In this document: one piece after another, positions 1 through 7,721 of the stretch
Layout of the letters: each line of letters starts with the position of its first letter
How positions within the stretch are numbered: position 1 is the stretch's first letter
NCBI GenBank assembly: GCA_002496955.1
Contig: DALZ01000119.1
Location: forward strand, 1-10,381
DNA length: 10,381 bases
DNA from: Euryarchaeota archaeon UBA128
GTDB taxonomy: Archaea > Thermoplasmatota > Poseidoniia > Poseidoniales > Poseidoniaceae
Reading direction: 5' to 3'
Notes under the pieces: generated by a model
Seen by the model: the letters and a program-made list of their open reading frames with translations, nothing else
Databases searched by the model: none
Told to the model about the DNA's origin: nothing
Translations under genes and position numbers: made by a program

Positions 1-1931
1 TTATTGCGGTAATTTAGTTCGGTGGTAGCAACTCCGTCTCTGAATCGTTTTACAAGGTCTATATTCCGCTTTGTCAATGGATCAACTGATAAAAGAGATT
101 TTATTTTTGAATCTAGTTTTCTTTTCTTAGGCTGTAGTAATGACGCAAACCATTGAAGTCTTGCTGCTTCTACATCATCTTCAGGTATCAACGCTAATCT
201 CGGTTTTGCCTCGGCGTAGTCACGCTGACTCAGACTGGCAGCCACGAGAATTAATCTTGCAATTTGCGCTTCCCTACCACCCCTCAATGCTAGAATGGAA
301 ACAGCATTATTTTCTGCATCATCCCACCGTCCCATCGCCGCATTGATTTCCATCATTGCATCGGTTCTTCTAACTAAATCGAGCCCCTCAAGTTGCTCAC
401 CATGTCCTTCAATAACTGCGTCAATTCGTAATAACGCTTTGTCCCATGAATCATTGGTTACTAATTTTCTAATCGCTTTTTGTTTTAAATAAATGACGTC
501 TTCTAGTTGAGACATCCGGGCACGGTTTTCTCCCATTGAGGCGTCAAAGGAGATATCTTCCAATCGAGAACCAATTCTTCTTGATCTAGCCCAGATCACG
601 ACAAATGCGACTTGTCCCCCTGAGGCAAGCATCCATGTTAATTCCTCCAATGCATCTTTTTGCATTACATTACACAGATTATCCTCCCATCTACCGCAAG
701 CCGCACCTTGAGGCAGGAAACTAGAATCCCAGAAAGTAATCATCGCCAGTGCTAGTAACAACATCGATTGCCCAGCAAAACCGGTAAAGCAGAAATTTAG
801 AACCTTGGCTTGTTGACTCCTTTCAGCCCTCAATAATCGACTGTCAGCGAGCTTAATGCCGCCTTTACCGGAGACATCTTGAACATCAAGAAATAAGATT
901 CTCGCAACCTCGTAGACGAACAAAAATCCAATCAACGCAACGTTCAGTAGGAGGAACAAAAGCACCATATTGACCAACGGTATTCTTATCCCTTCTGCTG
1001 GGATATATGCAAATAGTTCAATTAGTGCAAAACCGAGTATTCCTCCCTCTTCCATTATTGAAGACTGAACTCTATATTCTGGCAATTCCAACACGCGCTC
1101 TGAATGAGTAAACATGTTTGGGTCAATGGCCAGCGCAATAATCGAGACGATTGTATTAAATGCAATAAACGGCATTACCGCTAGGTTGATGTTGACGAGT
1201 TGTGCAATAGCCTGTTGTTTAGGGCTTGGAGTATGATTGTGAAATGGCGAGGGTTCACCACCGGCGATTTTCATAGAAGATTGCTTCAATGCTTGCCAAG
1301 AAGAACCCAAGACTCTGCCATATGCAAGGATTGCGGGAGAGAATGCTATGAAAGCACAGATGCTAAACACGCGAAAACTGGGAATCCCGATTGAGGTTAA
1401 TAATACCGCAATAACGCTAACCAACATTAGCCAACTTAACGTCAGCACTACATATGAGTAGTTTTGCCAGATATCTGAATTTTGTAACGTCGCCTTTCCA
1501 GCACCTATTGGTTTTACAACCTGTGCACCTAGCGAAGAGCCACTGGAAATTATCGCTGGTATTGCAATAAATAATAGCGCGATGAAAATTGAAATTGAGT
1601 GGTAACCGTCGCTAAAATTATATTTTGTCATCAAAAAATCGAATAGCAGTATCAACACTCCAGTTAATGCGAAGAGATAACTCGTAACTCCAAACCGCAT
1701 GCCTTTAGTTTGCAGTAGGTTCCTTGCATCCTCAACTGATCTCGTGACATTGTGCACTTCATATCGCTTCTCTCCGGTTTGAAAGGCGACCTGAAGGCCT
1801 CTAAGTTGTCTCGGTACGACACTATTCCAGAACAGGTAAGCGGTTACAGCAGCAAAGATGAACGGAACGATGGCAACAAACCCAAATGTGTTGACAATTG
1901 GCGGTGCTGAAATCTCAAAACCTCCTGTCAA
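1..1931 (-). CDS. Large polytopic membrane protein with helical C-terminal domain, partial (3' end outside window)
   Basis: I do not recognise the family. Reading the minus strand from 1931 gives 643 uninterrupted codons plus two bases at the left edge, with no stop, so the C-terminus lies outside the window. Hydrophobic segments are visible at about residues 14-35, 81-101, 112-134, 158-180, 186-208, 244-269, 319-346, 377-401 and 432-448, with a weaker one near 297-310, so there are nine or ten membrane helices. A loop near 410-422 has two cysteines (C412, C420). From about 450 the chain is soluble, charged and helical; around 483-580 its pattern (for example SWDKAL, GRWDDAE, RDYAEAK) resembles TPR-type helix pairs, which suggests a cytoplasmic protein-binding domain. 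The gene directly follows thrS and is probably co-transcribed with it. Its start is uncertain: TTG at 1931-1929 overlaps the thrS TGA, but ATT at 1913-1911 has the better ribosome binding site. The first in-frame ATG is only at codon 78, which would remove the first helix. Confidence 0.85.
   Translation of the reverse strand, partial: MTGGFEISAPPIVNTFGFVAIVPFIFAAVTAYLFWNSVVPRQLRGLQVAFQTGEKRYEVHNVTRSVEDARNLLQTKGMRFGVTSYLFALTGVLILLFDFLMTKYNFSDGYHSISIFIALLFIAIPAIISSGSSLGAQVVKPIGAGKATLQNSDIWQNYSYVVLTLSWLMLVSVIAVLLTSIGIPSFRVFSICAFIAFSPAILAYGRVLGSSWQALKQSSMKIAGGEPSPFHNHTPSPKQQAIAQLVNINLAVMPFIAFNTIVSIIALAIDPNMFTHSERVLELPEYRVQSSIMEEGGILGFALIELFAYIPAEGIRIPLVNMVLLFLLLNVALIGFLFVYEVARILFLDVQDVSGKGGIKLADSRLLRAERSQQAKVLNFCFTGFAGQSMLLLALAMITFWDSSFLPQGAACGRWEDNLCNVMQKDALEELTWMLASGGQVAFVVIWARSRRIGSRLEDISFDASMGENRARMSQLEDVIYLKQKAIRKLVTNDSWDKALLRIDAVIEGHGEQLEGLDLVRRTDAMMEINAAMGRWDDAENNAVSILALRGGREAQIARLILVAASLSQRDYAEAKPRLALIPEDDVEAARLQWFASLLQPKKRKLDSKIKSLLSVDPLTKRNIDLVKRFRDGVATTELNYRN
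1920..1926 (-). promoter_or_regulatory. Perfect Shine-Dalgarno AGGAGGT just after the thrS stop
   Basis: On the minus strand AGGAGGT begins two bases past the thrS TGA. Six bases (TTTGAG) separate it from an in-frame ATT codon at 1913-1911, which is ideal spacing. The alternative TTG start (1931-1929) lies upstream of this motif and has no comparable site before it. The motif therefore favours an ATT start for the membrane protein gene, although ATT is a rare initiator. Confidence 0.65.
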
Positions 1932-3937
1932 ACCAAACTAGGTTTTGCTGATTTTTTGGTAATTTCAGAGCATATATCCCTAACAAACTCATCAAGCGGG
2001 ATATCAGCGATTTGATCGCCATTTCGCCCTCTCAAACTTACTGTGTTGCTTTCAGCTTCACCGTCGCCGAGAATAATCATGTAAGCAGGGTGTAATTTTC
2101 TATGGGTTCTAATTTTCTTACCAATCGTGTCATCGCCGTCATCGATTTCAACCCTTATCCCATTTTCTTTCAGTTTAGCAGCAACATGGTTAGCATAATC
2201 AGTATGCTTTTGCGATATTGTCAATATGTGACACTGGGTTGGAGTGAGCCAAGTAGGGAATCGTCCGGCAAAGTGTTCTATTAGAACTCCACAGAACCTT
2301 TCCATGGAACCAAATGGTGCTCGATGAATCATTACTGGACGATGTAACTCGCCGTCAGAGCCTTTGTATGTCAAATCAAACCGCTCTGGAAGATTATAAT
2401 CGACCTGCACTGTGCCAAGTTGCCACTCGCGTCCAATAACATCCTTCACTACAAAATCAATCTTCGGCCCATAAAACGCTGCTTCACCCTCTTCCTCTGA
2501 CCATTCTACCCCAAGTGATGCTGCAGCTTCTCGACAGGCTTGCTCTGCTTTATGCCAGCGGTCGGGGTCACCAACGTATTTTGTCGAGTCGGGGTCTCGT
2601 AAGCCGACCCGTACTCGATAGTCAACCATGCCCAATTTTTCAAAGATAATTTGCACCAGCTCTATACAGCCAAGAACTTCTTGACCGATTTGCTCCTCAG
2701 TAACGAATAAATGGGCGTCATCTTGAGTAAACCCGCGCACTCTCGTCATGCCGGATATCTCGCCAGACTGCTCCCAACGGTAAACCGTGCCAAATTCCGC
2801 CAACCTAATTGGGAGATTTCGATATGACCGCGCCTGCGAGGCATAAATCTTCACATGATGCGGACAATTCATCGGCTTGAGCATGTATCCATCAATGTCC
2901 CCAGTTTTCATGAGGTTTGATAACTCGGAGCATGAGCACCCTTCTTCTGACAGCTTTCTCATCAGATCTTTTTCTACTAACGGCGGATATTGGGAGTCTT
3001 GGTAGTAGGGGAAGTGTCCAGAAGTTCGATACAGGTCCAACTTGCCAATATGTGGAGTGAAAACTTGAGAATATCCCTGCCTAGTTAGGTGTTCGCCGAT
3101 GAAATTTTGTAATTCCTGTCGAATTATCGCTCCACGCGGAGTCCATAAAATAAGACCCTGACCAACTTCTTCATCAATGTGAAATAACTGCAAATCTTTG
3201 CCTAATTTCCGGTGGTCTCGTTTTTTGGCTTCCTCCATTTTGTGTAGGGTTTGCTTCAGCGCATCTTTGGTAGGTTCAACTATACCATAGATTCTAACTA
3301 GTTGCTCTCTGCTTTGATCGCCTCGCCAATATGCGGATGATACGGATGTAAGTTTACAGAACATCAGCTTTCCAGTGCTTGGAACATGCGGACCTAGGCA
3401 CAAATCATACCAATCACCTTGTCGATAGATGGTAGAACCGGAACCGGCGCCTACCTTATCCTCAATAATTTCAAGTTTGTATGGATTAGAAGCAAAGTGT
3501 TCCCGCAATTCTGCCTCATCTAATTCCACTCTTTCTAATGTGAGATTTCGTCGAGCGATTTCCTGCATTTTTTTGTGGATAGCCTTCAAGTCAGATTCTA
3601 AAAGGGGTTCCATGGCAAAATCATAGTAGAATCCTCTATCGACTGGTGGTCCAATGGTCGGCTTTGCGTTGGGATACAGTTCAACCACCGCTTGAGCCAA
3701 TAAATGGGCGGTGCTGTGTCTTAGAATATACATCCCAGCATCGGATTCCGCTTTAATTCCTTCAATCATACAGGAGTCAAGCAACTGATATGACATGTCT
3801 CTTTCATGGCCATCTACCATTGCTGCTACACAGCCATTTTTCTTGCCAAGAACATCAATGATTACCTCTGAACATGTTATTCCAGCGGCATATTCGTTGA
3901 CATTCCCGTCGGGCAATGTGACACTTATCAGGCTCAT
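1928..3937 (-). CDS. thrS: Threonyl-tRNA synthetase, bacterial type with N2 editing domain
   Basis: Attaches threonine to tRNA-Thr in the cytoplasm using ATP and hydrolyses mischarged Ser-tRNA-Thr. I place the start at 3937 (669 residues; E. coli has 642) because AGGAG lies eight bases upstream and the TGS domain begins there (MSLISVTLPDG); an ORF starting at 3991 adds 18 residues unlike the family. Domain order: TGS (about 1-65); N2 editing domain with the HxxxH pair H74/H78 and metal-site C180/H184 in DLCLGPHVPSTG; class II catalytic core with motif 2 around VYRWEQSG (385-392) and motif 3 around 541-565; C-terminal anticodon-binding domain (about 566-669). The catalytic zinc ligands are all present: C358, H409, H538. 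It lacks the archaeal-type editing domain. A short cysteine-containing insert (GCSCSE, about 333-338) precedes TGDIDGYMLKPMNCPHH. From memory, that stretch resembles ThrRS of Bacteroidetes and PVC bacteria more than E. coli. The membrane protein gene follows immediately. Confidence 0.97.
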   Translation of the reverse strand: MSLISVTLPDGNVNEYAAGITCSEVIIDVLGKKNGCVAAMVDGHERDMSYQLLDSCMIEGIKAESDAGMYILRHSTAHLLAQAVVELYPNAKPTIGPPVDRGFYYDFAMEPLLESDLKAIHKKMQEIARRNLTLERVELDEAELREHFASNPYKLEIIEDKVGAGSGSTIYRQGDWYDLCLGPHVPSTGKLMFCKLTSVSSAYWRGDQSREQLVRIYGIVEPTKDALKQTLHKMEEAKKRDHRKLGKDLQLFHIDEEVGQGLILWTPRGAIIRQELQNFIGEHLTRQGYSQVFTPHIGKLDLYRTSGHFPYYQDSQYPPLVEKDLMRKLSEEGCSCSELSNLMKTGDIDGYMLKPMNCPHHVKIYASQARSYRNLPIRLAEFGTVYRWEQSGEISGMTRVRGFTQDDAHLFVTEEQIGQEVLGCIELVQIIFEKLGMVDYRVRVGLRDPDSTKYVGDPDRWHKAEQACREAAASLGVEWSEEEGEAAFYGPKIDFVVKDVIGREWQLGTVQVDYNLPERFDLTYKGSDGELHRPVMIHRAPFGSMERFCGVLIEHFAGRFPTWLTPTQCHILTISQKHTDYANHVAAKLKENGIRVEIDDGDDTIGKKIRTHRKLHPAYMIILGDGEAESNTVSLRGRNGDQIADIPLDEFVRDICSEITKKSAKPSLV

Positions 3938-3945
3938 CACGAACT

Positions 3946-3950
3946 CTCCT
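3946..3950 (-). promoter_or_regulatory. Shine-Dalgarno AGGAG deciding the thrS start
   Basis: AGGAG on the minus strand is separated by eight bases (AGTTCGTG) from the ATG at 3937-3935. No such site precedes the upstream in-frame ATG at 3991. Together with the TGS-domain N-terminus this selects the shorter protein. Confidence 0.75.
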
Positions 3951-4111
3951 ATGGTTTGGGGGAGTATTAATCCTTCATCAATTTCGCGCATTCAGTCGTT
4001 GTCATGCAAGTCATTTTGTCGATTATTTTGGCTTGAATTCAGGTAAAAAACAAATTTTTTGTTAAACAATTTTCCACAAGTATTGAAGAGTAGTAAGTAT
4101 GCATTAAACTC

Positions 4112-7100
4112 ATGGCAAATGCGAAGGGCATGGCGATTTTAGCCATTGTTACCCTCATATCACCGATGCTCTTGCCGTTTACCTCGGCTGATGAGGGATT
4201 CTCAATGCCCGAGATAAATGCGCGGTGGATTGCTGATGAATCAGGGGATAATGGACACGCATATCGTGTGACTTTTGCCGACGCCGCAGCATATCAAGCT
4301 AGCATTGATGTTCAACACTTGCGAAGCGGTGATGACTTGGCTGCAGAGATTTTCCAATCGTGGGATTTAATCGATGGCACTAGAATTCTCGACATACAAC
4401 TCAACACCAGCATGGAGTGGGATGATGTAATCAGAGTAGAGTTAACGATTACGCATCGGGACGGAGTTGAGCTGGCTGAGCCAGCAATCGTTGACAGAGA
4501 GTTCTTGGTAGGGACATGGAATCAGCCAATGGCGGATCATGAAATAATGCTTGAGACCACATGGTTACTAGATCAATTTTACAACACTACAGAAGGCCCG
4601 CAAGGCTTTAACCTAAATTTCGAGGGTCAAGGTTGGCAACAACGCGTTGGAAACTTAGTAGAATCCTGGGAACTAGGCAACGGCTCTGTGGTGTTTATTG
4701 AATCCACTGAAGAATCCACTAGTAATCTATCGCTTGAGCTGCAATCTATTTGGAAAAATGAAACCATACAGAGCGGGGCTTTAACCGCTCAAGTATTCGA
4801 AGCAATTGGTAATGGGACGCTTTACCTAGTGAGTTTTGAAGATGAGGTCCAGACTGAGATAGCGGTTGATGTCGCCAGTGCTGAATTAAATCGCTCACTC
4901 ATTAACGGAATCGTCTCTGAGCGACTTAAACTAAACGCAGCAGGGGATTTGAATATTAGTTCGAATGAGTCGGAAGAATCGTCAACATCTGTTGATGGGG
5001 AAATCGGTTTATTCTATCTAGAAACATGGGATGAGGATGGTGTAAGAAGGTATTACGATCAACGGTTTGAAGCAATTGCTAACATGATCGTAATCGATGA
5101 TGGTAGTAGGCTAGATATAGATGTAAGTAGCCTTGTTTCCGAAGAAACTTGGGAAGATGGCATCAGGACTAACCAACTAGAGGAAATAGTGGGTACTGGG
5201 AGTTTTGGTTTTTCTGAGAGTGACAATGAGTCTTCAGTTACAATCAACGGGACCATTTACCAGTTTCACTCAAAATCTGAGCAAGGGGTAACCTATGTTG
5301 ACAATCTCCACATAGACGGCGACATAACGGGTGATGTGCAGGGTGATTTTGGCGTACTGCGCGGCATCGAATTAACTGGAACTCAAGCTAATGCGACCGG
5401 CATTGAGTATCCAGTCAATGTAATTCATGAAGAATCTTGGCTAAACCTAACTGGAATTAACGGAGGTAATTTCTTTGATGGAGCAGGTTTGGGTGCTACT
5501 CACAATCAGACTTGGGATTACCAAGTCATATACTCGGACTGGGATAATCGCACCATCAGATTAGTCTGGGAGGAATCTGGAGCGGATTCCTCAAGTGGCG
5601 AGGAGTTCCCCGAACGAAGCCCGATAGAAAGACAACCAGAACCACCAGCCGTTGAAGAGACACTTGGTGATTTAACAGTTAGCAGAGAAACTGGATTTAT
5701 GCCAATACCAATGCATCCGGGTGATAAAATCAGACTTGACGGCCAAGAGGGTATGACACTGGTTGTGACCGCTGAGGGGCTTGGCAATGATCCAAGGGAC
5801 GGGCACAATTTCCATGTCGTGACATGGTCTGGTGTCTATGAAAATAGTGACTATGGTAGTGCATCTGGTGCAATAATTGACGAAGGGCCACTTCAGGGTT
5901 TAATTTCTAGCGTATCTAGGACTCTATCACTACCTTTTGGCGAGGAGGATTATCTGGCTAACTTCACCGAGACCCAACTATTGACCCGAGTAATATCGCC
6001 TTCAGTTGTTACCGCGGAAGAGAATACTGCGCCATTTATCGGTGATGTGTATCTGCTCGAAGGTATCGTAACTTCAGAGGGTGGTAGTGTAGCCACTTTA
6101 ATCGCCGAAGTAAGTGACATCGATTGGAATCTTGAGGAAGTATTGGTAGATCTCACACCTATTGGGGGCTCGATAGTTACTATGAATGACCGCGGTATTG
6201 ACGGCGACAAGGTAATTGGTGATGACAAATATTCGACACTAGTGGTCGTGAAAGGCTTGCAGGTTGGCAATTTCACTATTGAAGTAGCCGCTAAAGATAC
6301 ATTCAATGCAGTCACAGAATCAAGCGGTGAAATTGCTGTGGTAAATCAGGGTCCTCGATTAACTTGGGCTGAAATTGCTCCAAACACAGGCCCCAGAGGG
6401 ACGAATATGGTTGTTAATATCGAGGCCTACGATGGTCACGGTGTGTCGTCGATAAGCGTTGATTTACGTAGTCATGGCGGCGAACTCATTGAACTGACCA
6501 ATAATTCCGGGACTTGGACGGTGATGATGATGGTTCCCGAGGGTATGGCGCCCGGCATGCACAATTTGCGCATTATCTCGGTTGATGGCCTTGGAAAGGT
6601 GAGCATCGCTAATTCCTGGATAAATGGGCAACGCAGTTCGAGTCATTTCTATGGTCCACACCACATCCCCGATTCAGAGGTGTTACCAATCGAAATTACT
6701 GTAGAAAATTCACCTCCATCATTCATGCCTTCCGAGACGACCAGATTCAGCCGGCAGGATGTTTCTAGAATCGTAGTATTTGAAGTTGGAATTACCGATC
6801 CAGATGGCGTGAAAAGAGCTAGAGCAAATTTGGGTGTTTTTGCGCCGCTTGATGCTCAGACTGGATGGGTCAATATGAATGATAATGGCATCAATGGCGA
6901 CAGAATCCCCGGTGACGGTATTTATTCAGTTGAGCTTTCATTGCGGAGTAGTATACCACTTGGGACGCACGAAATCCAAATTCAAGCAATCGATAGCTTA
7001 AATGTTGCAACTCCGGTTATGCCGGTATCCATCGTCGTAGAGCAGGATTTTGACATCATCTCAAATTTAGATAGTGGCGGCCTTTCCTCAACAGTATTAA

Positions 7101-7207
7101 TTGCCATCTTAATCGGTTTTACTTTAATTGCCGCCGTCGCAGTGTTCTTCTTGATGCGAAAGAGTGGCGACAAAGACTACGAACAAGACCGGTTTGGTTT
7201 TGAGTAG
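4112..7207 (+). CDS. Secreted, C-terminally anchored surface protein with Ig-like beta domains
   Basis: A 1031-residue cell-surface protein of unknown exact role. A Sec signal peptide occupies residues 1-26, with likely cleavage after FTSA. A single membrane helix at about 993-1015 is followed by a short charged tail (RKSGDKDYEQ...), so nearly the whole chain faces outward. Residues 27-487 are beta-rich, acidic and carry 15 of the 18 NxS/T sequons, consistent with archaeal AglB-type glycosylation. A Pro/Glu/Ser-rich linker spans about 488-521, followed by another beta region to about 638. Three Ig/cadherin-like domains follow (about 639-745, 746-864, 865-985); the first and third each contain DxGxxGDxxxGDxxYS. 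I see no catalytic motif; adhesion, S-layer-like structure or binding of extracellular polymers are possible roles. It is divergent from thrS across a 174-base spacer and has no clear Shine-Dalgarno. A later ATG at 4130 would shorten the signal peptide. Confidence 0.9.
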   Translation: MANAKGMAILAIVTLISPMLLPFTSADEGFSMPEINARWIADESGDNGHAYRVTFADAAAYQASIDVQHLRSGDDLAAEIFQSWDLIDGTRILDIQLNTSMEWDDVIRVELTITHRDGVELAEPAIVDREFLVGTWNQPMADHEIMLETTWLLDQFYNTTEGPQGFNLNFEGQGWQQRVGNLVESWELGNGSVVFIESTEESTSNLSLELQSIWKNETIQSGALTAQVFEAIGNGTLYLVSFEDEVQTEIAVDVASAELNRSLINGIVSERLKLNAAGDLNISSNESEESSTSVDGEIGLFYLETWDEDGVRRYYDQRFEAIANMIVIDDGSRLDIDVSSLVSEETWEDGIRTNQLEEIVGTGSFGFSESDNESSVTINGTIYQFHSKSEQGVTYVDNLHIDGDITGDVQGDFGVLRGIELTGTQANATGIEYPVNVIHEESWLNLTGINGGNFFDGAGLGATHNQTWDYQVIYSDWDNRTIRLVWEESGADSSSGEEFPERSPIERQPEPPAVEETLGDLTVSRETGFMPIPMHPGDKIRLDGQEGMTLVVTAEGLGNDPRDGHNFHVVTWSGVYENSDYGSASGAIIDEGPLQGLISSVSRTLSLPFGEEDYLANFTETQLLTRVISPSVVTAEENTAPFIGDVYLLEGIVTSEGGSVATLIAEVSDIDWNLEEVLVDLTPIGGSIVTMNDRGIDGDKVIGDDKYSTLVVVKGLQVGNFTIEVAAKDTFNAVTESSGEIAVVNQGPRLTWAEIAPNTGPRGTNMVVNIEAYDGHGVSSISVDLRSHGGELIELTNNSGTWTVMMMVPEGMAPGMHNLRIISVDGLGKVSIANSWINGQRSSSHFYGPHHIPDSEVLPIEITVENSPPSFMPSETTRFSRQDVSRIVVFEVGITDPDGVKRARANLGVFAPLDAQTGWVNMNDNGINGDRIPGDGIYSVELSLRSSIPLGTHEIQIQAIDSLNVATPVMPVSIVVEQDFDIISNLDSGGLSSTVLIAILIGFTLIAAVAVFFLMRKSGDKDYEQDRFGFE

Positions 7208-7225
7208 GGTTCTCTCCGATAACGG

Positions 7226-7231
7226 TTTATA
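7226..7231 (+). promoter_or_regulatory. Box A (TATA-like) element TTTATA of tRNA-Gly
   Basis: TTTATA lies 27-32 bases upstream of the mature tRNA 5' end, the position expected for an archaeal TBP-binding box A with transcription starting at or a few bases before the tRNA. It sits in the 50-base gap after the surface-protein stop codon. Confidence 0.65.
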
Positions 7232-7257
7232 CCCCTGTTTAGTGGGATTGCTACCTA

Positions 7258-7332
7258 GCGAGTGTAGTGTAGTGGTTATCACCGGGCGTTGCCAACGCCT
7301 GAACCCGGGTTCGAGTCCCGGCGCCCGCACCA
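7258..7332 (+). tRNA. tRNA-Gly (anticodon GCC), CCA encoded
   Basis: A full cloverleaf folds by hand. The acceptor stem is 7258-7264 with 7322-7328, followed by discriminator A7329 and an encoded CCA (7330-7332). U8/A9 precede a D arm at 7267-7282. The anticodon stem is GGGCG/CGCCT (7284-7288 with 7296-7300), with loop TTGCCAA and anticodon GCC at 7291-7293. The variable loop has four bases (7301-7304). The T arm is CCGGG/CCCGG with loop TTCGAGT. It reads glycine codons GGC and GGU. Acceptor pair 4-69 is an A-C mismatch (7261 with 7325) and pair 6-67 is U-G; all other acceptor pairs are Watson-Crick. I see no intron. Its 3' end lies 65 bases before alba. Confidence 0.95.
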
Positions 7333-7358
7333 AATGTTAACAATTTGAGTAAAGTAAC

Positions 7359-7367
7359 ATTTAACCG
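7359..7367 (+). promoter_or_regulatory. Possible alba box A (CATTTAACC)
   Basis: This AT-rich element lies about 35 bases upstream of the alba ATG, which would put transcription start close to the start codon with a leader of roughly 10 bases. It overlaps an imperfect 18-base palindrome (7361-7378). The match to box A is only moderate, and alba could also be read through from the tRNA promoter. Confidence 0.35.
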
Positions 7368-7378
7368 TTGAACGTTAA
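7361..7378 (+). repeat. Imperfect palindrome between tRNA-Gly and alba
   Basis: TTAAC-C-GTT-G-AAC-GTTAA: outer arms TTAAC/GTTAA and inner arms GTT/AAC match as inverted repeats, with one extra C in the left half. It abuts the putative alba box A, so it could be an operator, but AT-rich palindromes of this size also arise by chance. Confidence 0.35.
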
Positions 7379-7397
7379 TGGGCTGTTAGGGTAAAGT

Positions 7398-7721
7398 ATG
7401 ACAGACAGACGCACAATTTTCATCGGCAAGAAGCCATTGCACGCATATGTAAGAGCAGTAGTAATGGCAATGGAGGCAGGCGATCGTAACCTACAACTCG
7501 TGGCTAGAGGTGCTACGATTGGCAGAGCAGTAGATGTGGCAGAAGTTTGTCGTCGCAGAAATGGCATAATTGCACAAGGGTTGCCAGAAGAGGTAGTTAT
7601 TGGTCAAATTAGTTGCGAAAGCGAAGTAATACCGGCTGATGATGGTCGGGACCGAACTGTCAGCGTTTTGAAGATTGAACTTGATGGGCACGGTTCGCTT
7701 CCTGATAGAGAAGAGGAGTAA
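7398..7721 (+). CDS. albA: Alba-family DNA/RNA-binding chromatin protein
   Basis: Alba proteins are small basic dimers that coat archaeal DNA and bind RNA; in some archaea their affinity is lowered by lysine acetylation. The 107-residue product shows the family pattern: IFIGKKPLHAYV at the N-terminus, with the paired lysines (K11, K12) that contact nucleic acid and carry the regulatory acetylation in Sulfolobus Alba, then ARGATIGRAVDVAEVCRRR in the second helix, and a C-terminal strand VSVLKIEL. Typical family members have about 90 residues; here an acidic tail (DGHGSLPDREEE) is added. The start codon is ATG with only a weak GGGT upstream, fitting a short or leaderless transcript. The gene lies just after tRNA-Gly, and its TAA stop touches the stop of the opposite-strand arsC-like gene. 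Confidence 0.93.
   Translation: MTDRRTIFIGKKPLHAYVRAVVMAMEAGDRNLQLVARGATIGRAVDVAEVCRRRNGIIAQGLPEEVVIGQISCESEVIPADDGRDRTVSVLKIELDGHGSLPDREEE

Noticed and set aside
140..492. Two short plus-strand ORFs (140-346, 295-492)
   Set aside because: They lie antisense to the open minus-strand membrane protein frame and have low-complexity, shadow-like composition.
1200..1394. Plus-strand 64-residue ORF with CxxCGRxC pattern
   Set aside because: Antisense to a membrane-helix region of the large minus-strand gene, with no ribosome binding site or family resemblance; the cysteine pattern is coincidental.
3965..3970. TTAATA on the minus strand as thrS box A
   Set aside because: A start about 25 bases downstream would leave the convincing Shine-Dalgarno outside the transcript.
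3938..3991. Upstream in-frame ATG at 3991 as the thrS start
   Set aside because: It has no ribosome binding site, and the 18 extra residues do not match the TGS N-terminus; the ATG at 3937 has AGGAG at good spacing.
4049..4066. AT-rich inverted repeat (AACAA / TTGTT) in the thrS/surface-protein spacer as operator or terminator
   Set aside because: The arms are only five bases around an A/T run, likely by chance; both flanking genes diverge from here, so a terminator makes no sense.
5059..6664. Several minus-strand ORFs inside the surface-protein gene
   Set aside because: Ser/Thr/Pro-rich shadows of the plus-strand coding sequence without start signals.
7124..7333. Minus-strand ORF beginning MVRAPGLEPG across the tRNA gene
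   Set aside because: This is the antisense translation of tRNA-Gly and the end of the surface-protein gene, a well-known false gene call.
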